Shown: positions 27,482-37,722, numbered from the stretch's first letter. The stretch: 64,000 nucleotides of DNA from Chthoniobacter flavus Ellin428 (GCF_000173075.1 NZ_ABVL01000001.1:1-64000); one strand, 5' to 3'. The notes: generated by a model from the letters alone, not told the origin. Translations and numbers: made by a program.

Positions 27482-29218
27482 ATGAAATTGAACCGAACGT
27501 TATCCCTGCTTGCGACGGCGGCTATGCTGTCGTGGGCGGGTTTCGTCGCCACCTCATCGGCTCAGGACGCTCCGGCGCCTGCAGCCGCGCCTGCTCCGGC
27601 AGCCGCTCCCGCGGAACCAGCTCCGGCTGCCGCGCCCGCTCCCGCTGCCGAGGCAGCAAAGGAAGCGCCCGCCGCTCCCGCCGCCGCCACACCTGCAGCT
27701 GCACCCGCCGCTGAAACCGCTGCCGCTACCGGCCCGTCGCCGACCCTCGAGGCGCGTGTGGGTATGCTCGAAGCTTACCTCACCAATGGCGACCCGACCG
27801 TTCCGCTCAAGACGGGTCCCAAGGACAAGGATGGCAACCCAACCCTGCCTCCGGAATGGGCCAAGCTCAGCGCCGACGCCCTCGCGGCGGCGGCTCCCAG
27901 CACGGCCACCTCCGGCCCCGGTCACAACGCATGGATGATGGCCAGCGCCGCGCTGGTGCTCTTCATGACCCTGCCCGGCCTGGCGCTCTTCTACGGCGGC
28001 CTCGTCCGTCGCAAGAACGTCCTCAGCGTCTGCGCCCAGTGCCTCGGCTGCGCCGGTCTGGTCACCGTGCTCTGGTGGGCCTTCGGCTACTCGCTGGTCT
28101 TCGGCAAGAGCTTCAACAGCCCTTACCTCGGCGGCAGCGAATTCTTCTTCTTCAAGGGCGTCAATAGTGCCCCGAACACCGACTACTCCTACTGGGTCTC
28201 GCAGAACGTCTTCGCCTGCTACCAGTTGATGTTCGCCATCATCACCCCGGCGCTCATCGTCGGCGCCATCGCCGAGCGTATGAAATACAGCGCGATCATG
28301 CTCTTCATCGCCCTGTGGATGTTCGTGGTTTACTTCCCGATGGCCCACATGGTGTGGGGCATCAGCGGCCTGATGAACGGCGTGTGGAACGGCGGCAGCC
28401 CGGATCACTATCCGGCGGCAGCCATCAAGGCGATCGACTTCGCCGGCGGCACCGTGGTGCACATGACCTCGGGTTGGAGCGCGCTCATCCTCTGCCTCAT
28501 CCTTGGCAAGCGACTCGGCTTCGGCAAAGAGAAGATGGCTCCGCACAATATGGTGCTCTGTATGGTCGGCACCGGCATGCTCTGGGTCGGCTGGTACGGC
28601 TTCAACGCCGGCTCGGCTGTGGCCGCGGACGGTGTGGCCGCCAACGCCTTCACCACCACGACGCTGGCGACCGCGACCGCGGGCTTCGTCTGGGCGCTCA
28701 TCGAGCTCATTCACAAGGGTCACGCCTCCATCCTCGGCTTCTGCTCGGGTATCGTAGCGGGCTTGGTCGTCATCACGCCGGCTTGCGGTTTCGTGAGCCC
28801 GAATGGTGCGATGATCGTCGGCCTGGTTGCGGCAGTCATTCCTTACATCTTCGTGGTGTTCGTGAAGGGCGCCATCGGTTACGACGACGCGCTGGATACC
28901 TTCGGCGTGCACGCCGTGGGCGGCACGACGGGAGCGATCATCACCGGCATCCTCGCGGTGCCCGCCAAGCTCGCGGACGGCAAGGTGAACCCGGACGCGG
29001 TCAACCCCAACCTCGCAGCGAACGTCGACAAGTTTATCCATAGCGGCACGCTCGTCGTGCAGCAGCTCGAAGCGGTGGCGATCACGCTCGTCCTCTCGGT
29101 GGTCGGCTCGCTCGTCCTCGGCTTCATCGTGAAGTTGGTCATCGGCCTGCGTCCGACGCCCGAGGAAGAAACCGTGGGTCTCGACCTCACCGACCATCAA
29201 GAGGAGGGCTACATCTAA
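27482..29218 (+). CDS. amtB: Ammonium transporter with extended N-terminus
   Basis: A 578-residue Amt/Rh-family ammonium channel. After a signal peptide (residues 1-28, ending ATSSAQ) comes an Ala/Pro-rich linker (about 29-80) and a short segment TLEARVGMLEAYLTNGDP. The channel core begins near residue 150 (WMMASAALVLFMTLPGLALFYGGLVRRKN) with 11 membrane segments; VHMTSGWSALI and FGVHAVGGTTGAI hold the paired pore histidines. The ATG at 27482 is chosen over an upstream GTG because the signal peptide starts there. It is followed by a PII gene 72 bp downstream, the classic amtB-glnK arrangement. Confidence 0.95.
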   Translation: MKLNRTLSLLATAAMLSWAGFVATSSAQDAPAPAAAPAPAAAPAEPAPAAAPAPAAEAAKEAPAAPAAATPAAAPAAETAAATGPSPTLEARVGMLEAYLTNGDPTVPLKTGPKDKDGNPTLPPEWAKLSADALAAAAPSTATSGPGHNAWMMASAALVLFMTLPGLALFYGGLVRRKNVLSVCAQCLGCAGLVTVLWWAFGYSLVFGKSFNSPYLGGSEFFFFKGVNSAPNTDYSYWVSQNVFACYQLMFAIITPALIVGAIAERMKYSAIMLFIALWMFVVYFPMAHMVWGISGLMNGVWNGGSPDHYPAAAIKAIDFAGGTVVHMTSGWSALILCLILGKRLGFGKEKMAPHNMVLCMVGTGMLWVGWYGFNAGSAVAADGVAANAFTTTTLATATAGFVWALIELIHKGHASILGFCSGIVAGLVVITPACGFVSPNGAMIVGLVAAVIPYIFVVFVKGAIGYDDALDTFGVHAVGGTTGAIITGILAVPAKLADGKVNPDAVNPNLAANVDKFIHSGTLVVQQLEAVAITLVLSVVGSLVLGFIVKLVIGLRPTPEEETVGLDLTDHQEEGYI

Positions 29219-29284
29219 GAGTGCCTGGCATTTCGCTTCTGGTGCTCGCCACCGGGACACCCGCCACACCATAAACAGGATTAG

Positions 29285-29629
<345 letters not shown>

Positions 29630-29658
29630 AGCCAAGACTACACCAACAAAACAACCAG

Positions 29659-29700
29659 ACCGCCGGCGGTGGCCACGAGCTCATCGCCGGCGGTTTGCGT
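29659..29700 (+). terminator. Terminator after glnK
   Basis: ACCGCCGGCG (29659-29668) pairs perfectly with CGCCGGCGGT (29685-29694), followed by a short T-rich stretch. It is 30 bp after the glnK stop. Confidence 0.75.
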
Positions 29701-29725
29701 TTTGGGGGAGGCGCCGGCTCCTATA

Positions 29726-29797
29726 ACTCCCATTTCTCCTATACCTCCTATCTCCCGAATAGGAGGTATAGGACCGATAGGAAGAATAGGACTATTG
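29726..29797. repeat. Nonamer-word palindrome, locus B
   Basis: A perfect 15-bp stem (29737-29751 with 29759-29773, TCCTATACCTCCTAT and its complement) lies inside a longer region where both arms are built from 9-nt words of the form NNTCCTATN. It sits between the converging glnK and SHD1-protein genes and reaches the stop codon of the latter. Confidence 0.75.
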
Positions 29798-31036
29798 AAG
29801 TTTGATCCCGATGGCGCGGTACTTGGCCATCAGCTCGTCGTGCAATTGTTCATCGGAGCGACCGGCAGTCAGCGTCTCGACGAGTTGGAGCGCTCGATCG
29901 CTGGGTCTGATGGGAGACCGCGTCGCGGCATCGCGAGCGGCGAGCGCTTCCTGGGCGACCTGTTGATAGTATTGATGCAGCCGCGTGCCCTTGCCATCAC
30001 CATCGAGGAACCCGAAAAAATACACCAGCAGCAGTCCGTCGAAATAGTGCTCACGGAGCAGCGTCTCGTCATTCGTGCGCTCTCCGGTCCGCGGCATCCG
30101 CAGGTAAGCCAGCAACCGCTTCACCTCGGGTTTCACTTCCTGCCGGGCGCGAGCCTCGATCTGCCCTTTCAGGAAGGGCTCCAGTCCGTTGAAGCGCAAA
30201 GTGCCGGAGTGATAGGCGACGTGGCGAATGAGCTCTTCAAAGCCAAGCTCGGACCAGGGCAGGGTGTACTGCCGCAGGTCACCGGCCAGCAAGCGATAGG
30301 TGAGACCGAGCACGTCCCCCTCCTTCTTGATCTTGTAATCGAAGGCGTAACGCTGCCCTACTTTTTGCAGGCCGAGAGCCGACATCTTTTCGAAAATGTA
30401 GTCATCCTTCGAGCCGCCAATCGTGCGTGGCTGGCCGCCGACCGCGGCAAAATCCTCCGGTGTTTCCGTAATGAACACCCGGAAGCGCGTGCCCTTTTTC
30501 GGCTTCGGCTGCCAGCCCCAGGGGAGCTGATTGAACAACGCCTGGCCGAGCTCGAAATCGATCGCCACATCGCGCATCACGCTGGCGCTGAGCGGAGCGT
30601 TGGCGGTGAATTCGAAGGAACCGGATTCGTACTCGAATTGCCGCGCCGCCGGGTCCTGTTTGCCGGCGACGATGTTCAGCGCCTTGGAATCGACCGAGAC
30701 CACGCCCGGCCACGTCAGCGGCTTGCCTGTCGGAATCAACGGGGAAGCGCCGGGCGTAGCAGGACGTCCTCTTTGCTGCTGGATGTAAAGCTGATCGGCT
30801 TTCGACAGAACGGCCAGCGGAATGGAGGCCTCCTTGCCGTTTTCCAGGCGCAACGTCACCGACGTGTCGTTGGCACTCACGAAGGCCGCCCGGCTGACAT
30901 GTCCCAATTGATCGGTCCACGTGCGCACGGCGCTCGCGGGAACCGGTGTTTGCGCGATGCTCGCGTGGGTCAAGAGAAGCAATGCCAGGCCACCAGCCAT
31001 CAGGCCGCTTCCGGGGATACCTGCTATTCGATTCAT
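29792..31036 (-). CDS. Secreted SHD1-domain protein
   Basis: A 414-residue protein with a signal peptide (LMAGGLALLLLTHASIAQ), then an SHD1 (SLA1 homology 1) module RTWTDQLGHVSRAAFVSA with LENGKEASIPLAVLSKADQLYI, a domain frequent in PVC bacteria and rare elsewhere. The middle and C-terminal part (GTRFRVFITETPEDFAAVGG, FGFLDGDGKGTRL) resembles a substrate-free metallopeptidase-like or uncharacterised domain. I cannot assign a function. The ATG at 31036 is placed directly before the signal peptide; an upstream extension of 40 codons is not needed. Confidence 0.75.
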   Translation of the reverse strand: MNRIAGIPGSGLMAGGLALLLLTHASIAQTPVPASAVRTWTDQLGHVSRAAFVSANDTSVTLRLENGKEASIPLAVLSKADQLYIQQQRGRPATPGASPLIPTGKPLTWPGVVSVDSKALNIVAGKQDPAARQFEYESGSFEFTANAPLSASVMRDVAIDFELGQALFNQLPWGWQPKPKKGTRFRVFITETPEDFAAVGGQPRTIGGSKDDYIFEKMSALGLQKVGQRYAFDYKIKKEGDVLGLTYRLLAGDLRQYTLPWSELGFEELIRHVAYHSGTLRFNGLEPFLKGQIEARARQEVKPEVKRLLAYLRMPRTGERTNDETLLREHYFDGLLLVYFFGFLDGDGKGTRLHQYYQQVAQEALAARDAATRSPIRPSDRALQLVETLTAGRSDEQLHDELMAKYRAIGIKLQ

Positions 31037-31363
31037 GGGGTCACCTCTGCCTTTCGGTCGGTGATAATTCATGAATCGGGGGAAAATGCACGAACGGATT
31101 CGGTAACGGACGCTCACCCCCTCTCGAGTGCGCTCCCCGGAATTCTCCTGCCGCACGTGATCGAGACTGCAGTTCCATTTAAATGGTCTGGCAGATCAGC
31201 CGATGGATCGTCATTGAATGCGATGCCCGAATAGGAGGCAGTGCCCTAATTTGGGCATTGGCCGATTTGACGCATTGGAATGGGGTTATTTCAGCAGTGT
31301 TTTTCGGGGCTTGGCATCAATTCCGGCGTGGACTGGCGCCGGTATTGCGGAAATCATGGAGGG

Positions 31364-31723
31364 GTGAGCGAGCGAATCGAAAAGCTGCAGGTCGTCATCA
31401 ACGGCTTTGCCGCTAGCGGTTGCCTCGTGTTGGCCGTTTTAAAAGGCCACGTTGCTTTTAAAATCTGGGAAGCCCGGGGTGCGGCCAACGCGGCAATTCA
31501 GGGGATTGGAATGCTGCTCCTGGTGGTCTCCGCCGTTCTCATTCTCCAGCGCATTCGCGCCGGCGCGTTGCTCGGAATGCTTGCGTCTATTTGGATGCAA
31601 AGGTCGATCGTGGTTGCCACCGGAGCATACTCACTGATGACTTACATCGTCATCCACATCATCGTCTTGTGGCTGAATGCGGCGGCCTGGAAATTCATGG
31701 GAAGCACCGGCAAATCAAATTAG
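31364..31723 (+). CDS. Small membrane protein, GTG start
   Basis: About 119 residues with four hydrophobic segments (FAASGCLVLAVLKGHVAF, GIGMLLLVVSAVLIL, the LLGMLASIWMQ region and LMTYIVIHIIVLWLNAAAW). The start is uncertain. The GTG at 31364 follows GGAGGG closely, and an earlier start at 31280 is also open. No family is recognised. The surroundings are less GC-rich. It ends before a strong hairpin. Confidence 0.5.
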   Translation: MSERIEKLQVVINGFAASGCLVLAVLKGHVAFKIWEARGAANAAIQGIGMLLLVVSAVLILQRIRAGALLGMLASIWMQRSIVVATGAYSLMTYIVIHIIVLWLNAAAWKFMGSTGKSN

Positions 31724-31777
31724 AGCCCTACCGAACAGGAAACGATCTTGATTCAAGTCAATCGATCCTATTACACT

Positions 31778-31812
31778 CCTTCGCGCCAAGCGGGGATTTC
31801 TTGGCGCGAAGG
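31778..31812. terminator. Hairpin after the small membrane protein gene
   Basis: CCTTCGCGCCAAG and CTTGGCGCGAAGG form a perfect 13-bp stem with a 9-nt loop. No T-run follows, so it may be an RNA-stabilising or bidirectional hairpin. Confidence 0.6.
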
Positions 31813-31887
31813 ATGTTGTAGTTTCAAACTCCCGGAAGATTGTGGGTTTGGCGCGGTTTAGGGGTGCCGAAACGCGCGTTTCCTCTC

Positions 31888-31905
31888 AGCACCGACGGCG
31901 CGGTA
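31888..31905. repeat. 18-bp interspersed repeat, copy 1
   Basis: AGCACCGACGGCGCGGTA is identical to 60578-60595. A diverged copy lies near 22601. All three are intergenic. Confidence 0.6.
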
Positions 31906-31995
31906 GCTCGCCCATCACCGGCCACCACCATTCCCCTCCGCCACCTCGGCCCTCCAGCATCTCCGGCGATTCGGAAATGACTTTCAAGAACCGCT

Positions 31996-32688
31996 CTAAA
32001 ACAAGCGGATCGCTGTCACGGCGATGTCGCCGGAAAAGCAGGTGTCCACATCGGCGCCCACGGTGCGTTGCCGGGAGTGGTAATGGCCATTGTAATAGTG
32101 CTCGCCGTTTTCTTCGTGCCGATAGCTGAGGGGCAGCGGATGAGGATCGAGCGGACAAAAGACGATGGGAGGTTCGGCCTCGCCAGGCGCGAGGTGGGGA
32201 AAATTGACGTTGTAAAAAAGGCCGCGCTCGATGGGGCGCGCGAGCAACTCGTTGAGGACGCGCACGGTCCAGCGTGTCGCTCGCGCCCAGTCCAGGTCTT
32301 CGTTGCCTTCCCGGCGATAGTGCGAGAAGGCGATCCCGGGCCAACCGTGCAGCACAGCTTCACGGACGGCGGCGACGGTTCCGGAGTAATAAACATCCGC
32401 GCCGAGATTGCCGCCGTCGTTGATCCCGCTGAGCACCCATTTCGTATCCGGCGCCACTCGGAGCAAACCGAGTCGGGCACAATCGGCCGGGGTGCCATGC
32501 ACGGCGAAATGATCTTCGCCACGGGGTTCGAGAAGCAGCCTGCTCTCCCATGTGACCCTGTGGCTGACGCCGGATTGCGGGGTCGCGGGGGCGACGACCA
32601 CAGGGTTGCCAAATTCACGCGCGGCGGCGAGGAGCGCTTCCAGTCCGGGCGCATCGATGCCGTCGTCGTTGCTGAGCAGGAGATTCAT
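31996..32688 (-). CDS. surE: 5'/3'-nucleotidase SurE
   Basis: A 230-residue SurE phosphatase that dephosphorylates nucleoside monophosphates and is linked to stationary-phase survival. The metal site is in LLSNDDGIDAPGLEAL (Asp8, Asp9), with SGVSHRVTW (Ser39 region) and SGINDGGNLGADVYYSGTVAAVREA, the family signature with the metal-binding Asn. The length is typical. It stands alone on the minus strand, 46 bp downstream of a secreted unknown. Confidence 0.93.
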   Translation of the reverse strand: MNLLLSNDDGIDAPGLEALLAAAREFGNPVVVAPATPQSGVSHRVTWESRLLLEPRGEDHFAVHGTPADCARLGLLRVAPDTKWVLSGINDGGNLGADVYYSGTVAAVREAVLHGWPGIAFSHYRREGNEDLDWARATRWTVRVLNELLARPIERGLFYNVNFPHLAPGEAEPPIVFCPLDPHPLPLSYRHEENGEHYYNGHYHSRQRTVGADVDTCFSGDIAVTAIRLF

Positions 32689-32734
32689 CCGCGCAAGCTA
32701 GCGAAATACGAAGAGAACGGAAGCGCGACACCGC

Positions 32735-34354
32735 TCACGGCGCCGATTGGCGCGTGACGATCGGGACATAGCCCACTTCCAAACCCTTGGGCGGCGTCAC
32801 CAGCAGGGCGGGATCGAATGACACGAGCGCCCCTCGACTCGGTGGCGGCATGTATTCCCGATCGATCGGCCAGGTCGCGTGGATCTTCTCCACGAAAGCC
32901 TGCAGCTTCGCCTTCTTCTCCGCACTCCAGTGGTACTGCTGAAAGGACGGCTGATCGACGAACCGATACCACGAATAAGTCACGACTGAGCCGTCAGCCA
33001 GTTTCACCGTAAAGGGCCCACTTCTGGGACCGGGTTCACTCCAGGCGCCGACGTTCGGGGAGGTGTAGGGCTCACCGGCATTGGCCAGTTTGAAATCGTG
33101 AGATTGCAGCGCCGCGGGGACCTCTGCTGCCGCGACCGCGATTTGTTCTTCTCCGGTCCGTTTGAAATACTGAGGGAATACGCCGACCGTGCTGAGCGCG
33201 CTCTTCGACCACTGCAACCCCCACACATTTCCCTCAAAGACTTTGGTATCAAAGGCCTGCTCGACGCCGTGGATCTTCCGACCCTCCTGATCAAAGCGCG
33301 GGGTCTTGGTGGTCAACGTGGACTTCCACGCTCCCTTCGGCTCGAAACGTCCGGTGCAAGGCGGACCGCCGTCACGCCAGGCCTTGAAGGCATCGTAGAG
33401 AGCCGCTCTGGAGTAATAGGTTACGTCTTCCACGAGGTACGCCCGGCCCGCCGCATCGACCGGAAAATGCAACTGCGGAATCTTCGAGTAAGTCACGCCC
33501 TGTGCGTCCGTCGTATCCAACCGGGGCACCGTATTGATCTCCATGGCGCCGCCGCCCATTTTGCCCGGGCGCGCATCGAGACCGCGCCCGTAATCGAAGG
33601 GATAATTGAAAATCTTCCCGATCTTGCTCCAGGTCTCGGGGATGTAATAAGCGATCGGGCCCTTGAAGTTTTGCGCGCTGACAAAACAGGTCCAGCTCTG
33701 GTCGCCCGTCGGCGGATCGTCCGTGGTGAGATCGGTGAAGGGCAACGCCATCCAGGTGTAGCCGAGGAACTCACCGTTGGGCGTCCCGCGGAAGGGCAGC
33801 GCGTCGGGCGGAATCAGCAACCGGTTGCTCAGTTGGGCTACGCCCAGCCGATTGTCCGGGAGCGCAGCGTTGCTGTAAAAGAATGACCAGCCCGGTGAAC
33901 CGACTTCGTAGTCATAGCATTGCGGCGTGGCATTCATGCTGAACTTCGGCGGGCCGTAGCGGAAGTGGTTGCCCGCCCAGTACCCGAGTCCGCCTTCCAC
34001 CGTTTGGAAAACGCTGTCCCAGGTGGGGCCGCGTTCCTTCCACTTGCGGGCGAGCGTCCCTTCCGGCGCGAGCGGACGATCTTTGTTGTCCGAATTGTCC
34101 GGCGTGATCCACGCGCCAGCCAGGCCGATCTGAAAATTGGCCAAGGGCTGATCGATCAGCGGCCAGACTGCGGTATAAAATCCCATGCCGGCGCTGTACT
34201 CGGAATGCTCTGCCGGGCGCGTCGCGCTGAACCCGATATAGCCGTGCAGACCGCCGGAATGGGATGTGACTGCGCCATTCGCCGGGTTCTGTTGCCCGAG
34301 ACAGATGACAGGCAGGAAAGCAAAAGCGACCGCGGGGAGGAATGAGGTTCTCAT
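32735..34354 (-). CDS. Secreted conserved protein of unknown function
   Basis: A 539-residue protein with a signal peptide (FLPAVAFAFLPVICLGQQ). The body is rich in aromatics and Gly/Pro (GYWAGNHFRYGPPKF, YYIPETWSKIGKIFNYPFDYG, TYSWYRFVDQPSFQQYHWSAEKK), which suggests a beta-rich extracellular or periplasmic domain. I do not recognise the family and see no catalytic motif. It precedes surE on the same strand. Confidence 0.7.
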   Translation of the reverse strand: MRTSFLPAVAFAFLPVICLGQQNPANGAVTSHSGGLHGYIGFSATRPAEHSEYSAGMGFYTAVWPLIDQPLANFQIGLAGAWITPDNSDNKDRPLAPEGTLARKWKERGPTWDSVFQTVEGGLGYWAGNHFRYGPPKFSMNATPQCYDYEVGSPGWSFFYSNAALPDNRLGVAQLSNRLLIPPDALPFRGTPNGEFLGYTWMALPFTDLTTDDPPTGDQSWTCFVSAQNFKGPIAYYIPETWSKIGKIFNYPFDYGRGLDARPGKMGGGAMEINTVPRLDTTDAQGVTYSKIPQLHFPVDAAGRAYLVEDVTYYSRAALYDAFKAWRDGGPPCTGRFEPKGAWKSTLTTKTPRFDQEGRKIHGVEQAFDTKVFEGNVWGLQWSKSALSTVGVFPQYFKRTGEEQIAVAAAEVPAALQSHDFKLANAGEPYTSPNVGAWSEPGPRSGPFTVKLADGSVVTYSWYRFVDQPSFQQYHWSAEKKAKLQAFVEKIHATWPIDREYMPPPSRGALVSFDPALLVTPPKGLEVGYVPIVTRQSAP

Positions 34355-34437
34355 TGACTGGGGGCTGCCGGACTAACCAGAACGGTTTCAATTTCAGGTC
34401 CCGCGCAGCATGGAGCGGCAGCGCCGAATTACAATCA

Positions 34438-34626
34438 CGGTCATCCTGAGCGAAGCGGGGAAGCATGGGCGGAGTCGAAGGACCTCCAATTTCTGCGGGT
34501 TCTCGCGCGGAGCTTCCCCACTTTGCGAGTGACACACGCTACCCCCACCGCCTTCGCCCACGGATATTGGAGATCCTTCGACTGCAGTCAGTCGCTTAGG
34601 CTCCTTCCTTGCGCTCAGGATGACCG
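34438..34626. repeat. Composite inverted repeat with two paired segments
   Basis: CGGTCATCCTGAGCG (34438-34452) pairs perfectly with 34612-34626, and AGTCGAAGGACCTCCAAT (34473-34490) pairs with 34566-34583 at 17 of 18. The words TCATCCTGAGCG and GTCGAAGGA are, from memory, parts of an intergenic repeat widespread in several bacterial phyla. It lies between the secreted unknown and hrpB. Confidence 0.7.
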
Positions 34627-34677
34627 CATGTGAACGACGGGCGCGCCGTTTGTTTGCGGCGACCAGTGCAAATCGTT

Positions 34678-37205
34678 TCACCGCCACTCGTGCCGTGGAT
34701 ATTTACGCTGCAGCTCCTGTTTGATCTTCGGGTAGCTATCTTTCCAAAACGTCGCGAGGTTAGACGTAATCTGGATGGGGCGATGGTTGGGCGCGAGGAC
34801 CTGGATGACGACTGGCACGCGATTGCCGCCGATGCGGATTTCGGTGTCGACGCCGTAGAGATCCTGGATGCGGGTCGCGATCGTCGGTGCGGCTTTCGTG
34901 TCGTAGGTAATTTTCGCTTTGCGGCCGTTCGGCAGCTCGATGCGCTCGGGAGCGTATTTCTCCAGCAGGTCTTGCTGCGCGGGGGAGAGCCAGCTCTTCA
35001 CCGTCGGCCACACCTGGCGTTCCTTGATGTCCTTGTAGCTCGTCGCACCGAGGCAGATTTGTTCAACGAGCATCCGGCGATCGTCGTCGCCGATCTTAGG
35101 CAATTCGAATTCCGGATACCAGTTCGCGAGCTGGTTCAGGCGCAGGATCCATTGATCCACCGCGTTGTCCCAGTTCTTCAACGGACACGTGCCGGCTTCC
35201 ACCTCACGCGCGAGTAACGCCGCGGCTTGTTCCGCCGGAACCTTGTCGGACTGCTCGGCATGCAAGACGAGATCGCGAAAGCGGGTCTGCCGTTTGGCGA
35301 GGACGCGGCGGAGCGTGGCATCGAAATAGACCTCAGCGGTTTCAGCGAAGCCATCGGGGAAAAGTTCGCGCAGCCATTCTTCGCGGATTGCAGTAGCCAG
35401 CGTGAGCAACGTTTCCACTTCGCCGCGGATTTCCACTTCGCGCACTTCACTCGCCACGAGCAGCGGCGTGCTGACCACGCTTTCGCGCGCGAGCACTCCA
35501 CGACGGGCATGCACCAGCGCACAACGCAGCGTGCCGCTATCGAGGCGCATGGCAACCATGTCGGGGAAACCGGCGAGCACGCAGCGCTGGAGCGCTTCGT
35601 CGGTCACATTGCCGGATTCGATGTTCAGGTCCTCGTCCTTGGCGATACGCAGAAATTGATCGGTCAGCGCAGCAGCTTCACGCGCGGCGATGGCATTGAT
35701 GCCCAGTGGGCGGCAGGCCTGCGGATTGAAATTGCGCTGCTCGGCAAAACGATGCGCGCGCATGAGGGTAAAAAAATCACTCTCGGCATTTTCGCCGAGC
35801 AAGCTTTCGCGGTCTTCCTGCATCTGCTTGCCTTCGGCACGGCGCAGGAGGTTGCGGCCTTGGGTGAGCGCGGCGATGAGCGCGACCGGGCGCACGCAGC
35901 CGAGTTCGTGGGCGGCGAGCAACATGCGCGCATAACGTGGATGTGCGGGAAAGGCGAGCATCCGGCGGCCGAGCGGCGTGATGCTGCCGACACTATCGAG
36001 CGCGCCGAGATCGGTGAGCAACGTGAGGGCACGCTCGAGGCCGCGCGCGTCCGGCGGCTCCAGCCAGCGGAAAGCGGCCACATCTTCCACGTCGCTCGCT
36101 TTCAAGGTGAGCACGACCTCGGCGAGATCGAGGCGTTTCACCTCCGGGAGTTCCTGCCGCGGCGCGATCCTGATGCTCGCGCTCGGTCCACAAGCGCAGG
36201 CAACGACCCGGGCGCCGTGCGTCCCGCGCGACCCGCACGCTGATCGGCACTGGCACGCGAGATCCGTTCCACGAGCAACGTGTTGATGCCGCGATAGGGA
36301 TCGAAACGCGCGATCTTCGCCTGCCCACTGTCGATGACCAGGCGCACGCCTTCGATGGTCAGCGAGGTTTCGGCGACATTCGTCGAGACGATGACCTTGC
36401 GCTGGTCGTACCGCGCAACGGCCGCATCCTGATCACCCGCCGGCAATTCGCCGTGCAACGGCAACACCACGCACTGGCCGCCCGCGCGCGTGTGTTTAAT
36501 CGCCTGGATGGTGCGCTGGATTTCGTACGAGCCCGGCATGAAGACGAGCACGTCGCCGTCGCTTTCCCGGGCAAGCGTCTCGAAGGCATCCGCCGCCGCA
36601 TCCCACACCGGGAGATCGCCGAGCGATTTGTCGAGATACTCGATATCGACGGGAAAGGTGCGCCCGCGCGAGGTGAGCAGTTCGCAGGGCGCGAGATATT
36701 TCTGCAACGAACCCGCATCGAGCGTCGCGGACATGACGACGAGCTTGAGATCGGGGCGCAGCGTCTCCTGCAAATCGAGCGCGCGGGCGAGGGTGATGTC
36801 GCCGTAGAGATGGCGCTCGTGAAATTCATCGAAGACGATGACGCTCACGCCGCGGAGCTTCGGATCGGAAAGCATCTGGCGCAGCAACACCCCTTCCGTA
36901 ACGAAGCGGATGCGCGTCCGCGCGGAGATCACCTTATCGAGACGGATCTGATAGCCGACTTCATCCCCCAGGCGCACGCTGCGTTCGTGCGCAACGCGGG
37001 CCGCGAGCATGCGCGTGGCGAGGCGGCGCGGTTGCAGCACGACGATCTCGCCATCCCCGGCGAGCCCCTGGTCGAGAACGATCTGCGGAACCTGCGTGGA
37101 CTTGCCCGAGCCAGTGGGCGCTTGCAGCACGAGTCGCGAGTGCTGGCGCAACGCAGACACGAGGCTGTTTTCGAGTTCGAAGATGGGAAGTTCGCGGCGA
37201 TTCAA
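34678..37205 (-). CDS. hrpB: ATP-dependent helicase HrpB, frameshifted
   Basis: A DEAH-box RNA helicase of about 840 residues. Walker A is APTGSGKSTQVPQIV and the DExH box is IVFDEFHERH, followed by VMSATLD, STNVAETSLTIEGVRLVIDSG and DQRAGRAGRTAPG. The HrpB-specific C-terminal domain includes MLVEQICLGATSYKDIKER and LPNGRKAKITYDT. The frame is broken by two apparent one-base expansions (CCC at 36207-36209 and CC at 36153-36154 on the plus strand). Reverting them restores GRCLRLWTEREH and AAAELPEVKRLDLAE. E. coli HrpB is about 820 residues, so the repaired length is normal. Confidence 0.92.
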
Positions 37206-37260
37206 GGGGAGAGACGAATAGCAGGAATTTTCTGGGGTGATAGCCGTGAGCGTCCAGGCC

Positions 37261-37323
37261 TCTTAATCTTACCACTGAGGCTGAGGGATTAAGAGTAATA
37301 TTACGATTAAGGATTAAGAATCA
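37261..37323. repeat. Heptad-word palindrome, locus C
   Basis: TCTTAATCTTACC on the left and, on the right, minus-strand heptads TTAATCC and TTAATCG form an imperfect hairpin. It uses the same word as the palindrome at 401-500, 37 kb away. It lies just upstream of hrpB, in the gap to the divergent SPFH gene. Confidence 0.6.
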
Positions 37324-37483
37324 ATACACAGCCAAACCTATGCCACGGAAATGATAATTGGTTCAATCAATGCCACCATTCCGATTTCACTTGCTGCCGA
37401 TAAGCCGTTTGATATGAGTGACTCAGTTCTTTGCCAGCTTAATGTCTCGGCCCAGTGGCCGGGGCAGCGGGGGATCCAATGAC

Positions 37484-37722
37484 CGCCGCGCGTGAAAAAC
37501 TTGTCGCGCGGCTTCGGGGCGAACGGCGCTTGCGGCGCCGGGGGCACTTGATGGCCCAAGCCCGACAGCTAACTCCGTCAGCATGCAATCAAGAGGCAGA
37601 TAGGATGCCCTCCGGTTGGCCGTGGTAACACGGCGGATCGCGGCGGCCTGGATGCCCTCAGAACGTCACCGCGCGGTGGCCTCTCGCAAGGGCCACGGCG
37701 CACAAGTTAGAAAGCAAAAATT
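37484..37722 (+). promoter_or_regulatory. Strongly structured leader upstream of the SPFH gene
   Basis: The 240 bp before the SPFH start hold a series of perfect hairpins: GCCGCGCG with CGCGCGGC around a 12-nt loop, CGGCGC with GCGCCG, CCGTG-GTAA-CACGG (a GNRA-type tetraloop), a palindrome CACCGCGCGGTG, and GTGGCC with GGCCAC about 20 nt before the start codon. GGATGCCCTC occurs twice (near 37602 and 37650). It could be a cis-regulatory RNA. I match it to no known riboswitch class. Confidence 0.35.

Noticed and set aside
27157..27552. A 131-residue open frame antisense to the amtB start
   Set aside because: It overlaps the amtB signal peptide and candidate promoter and shows no domain. It is a by-product of the GC-rich sequence.
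37561..37660. A fragment resembling the 16S rRNA 515 region (GCTAACTCCGT, GTGGTAACACGG)
   Set aside because: Only two short strings match and the sequence between and around them is unrelated to 16S rRNA. The second string is simply a tetraloop hairpin.
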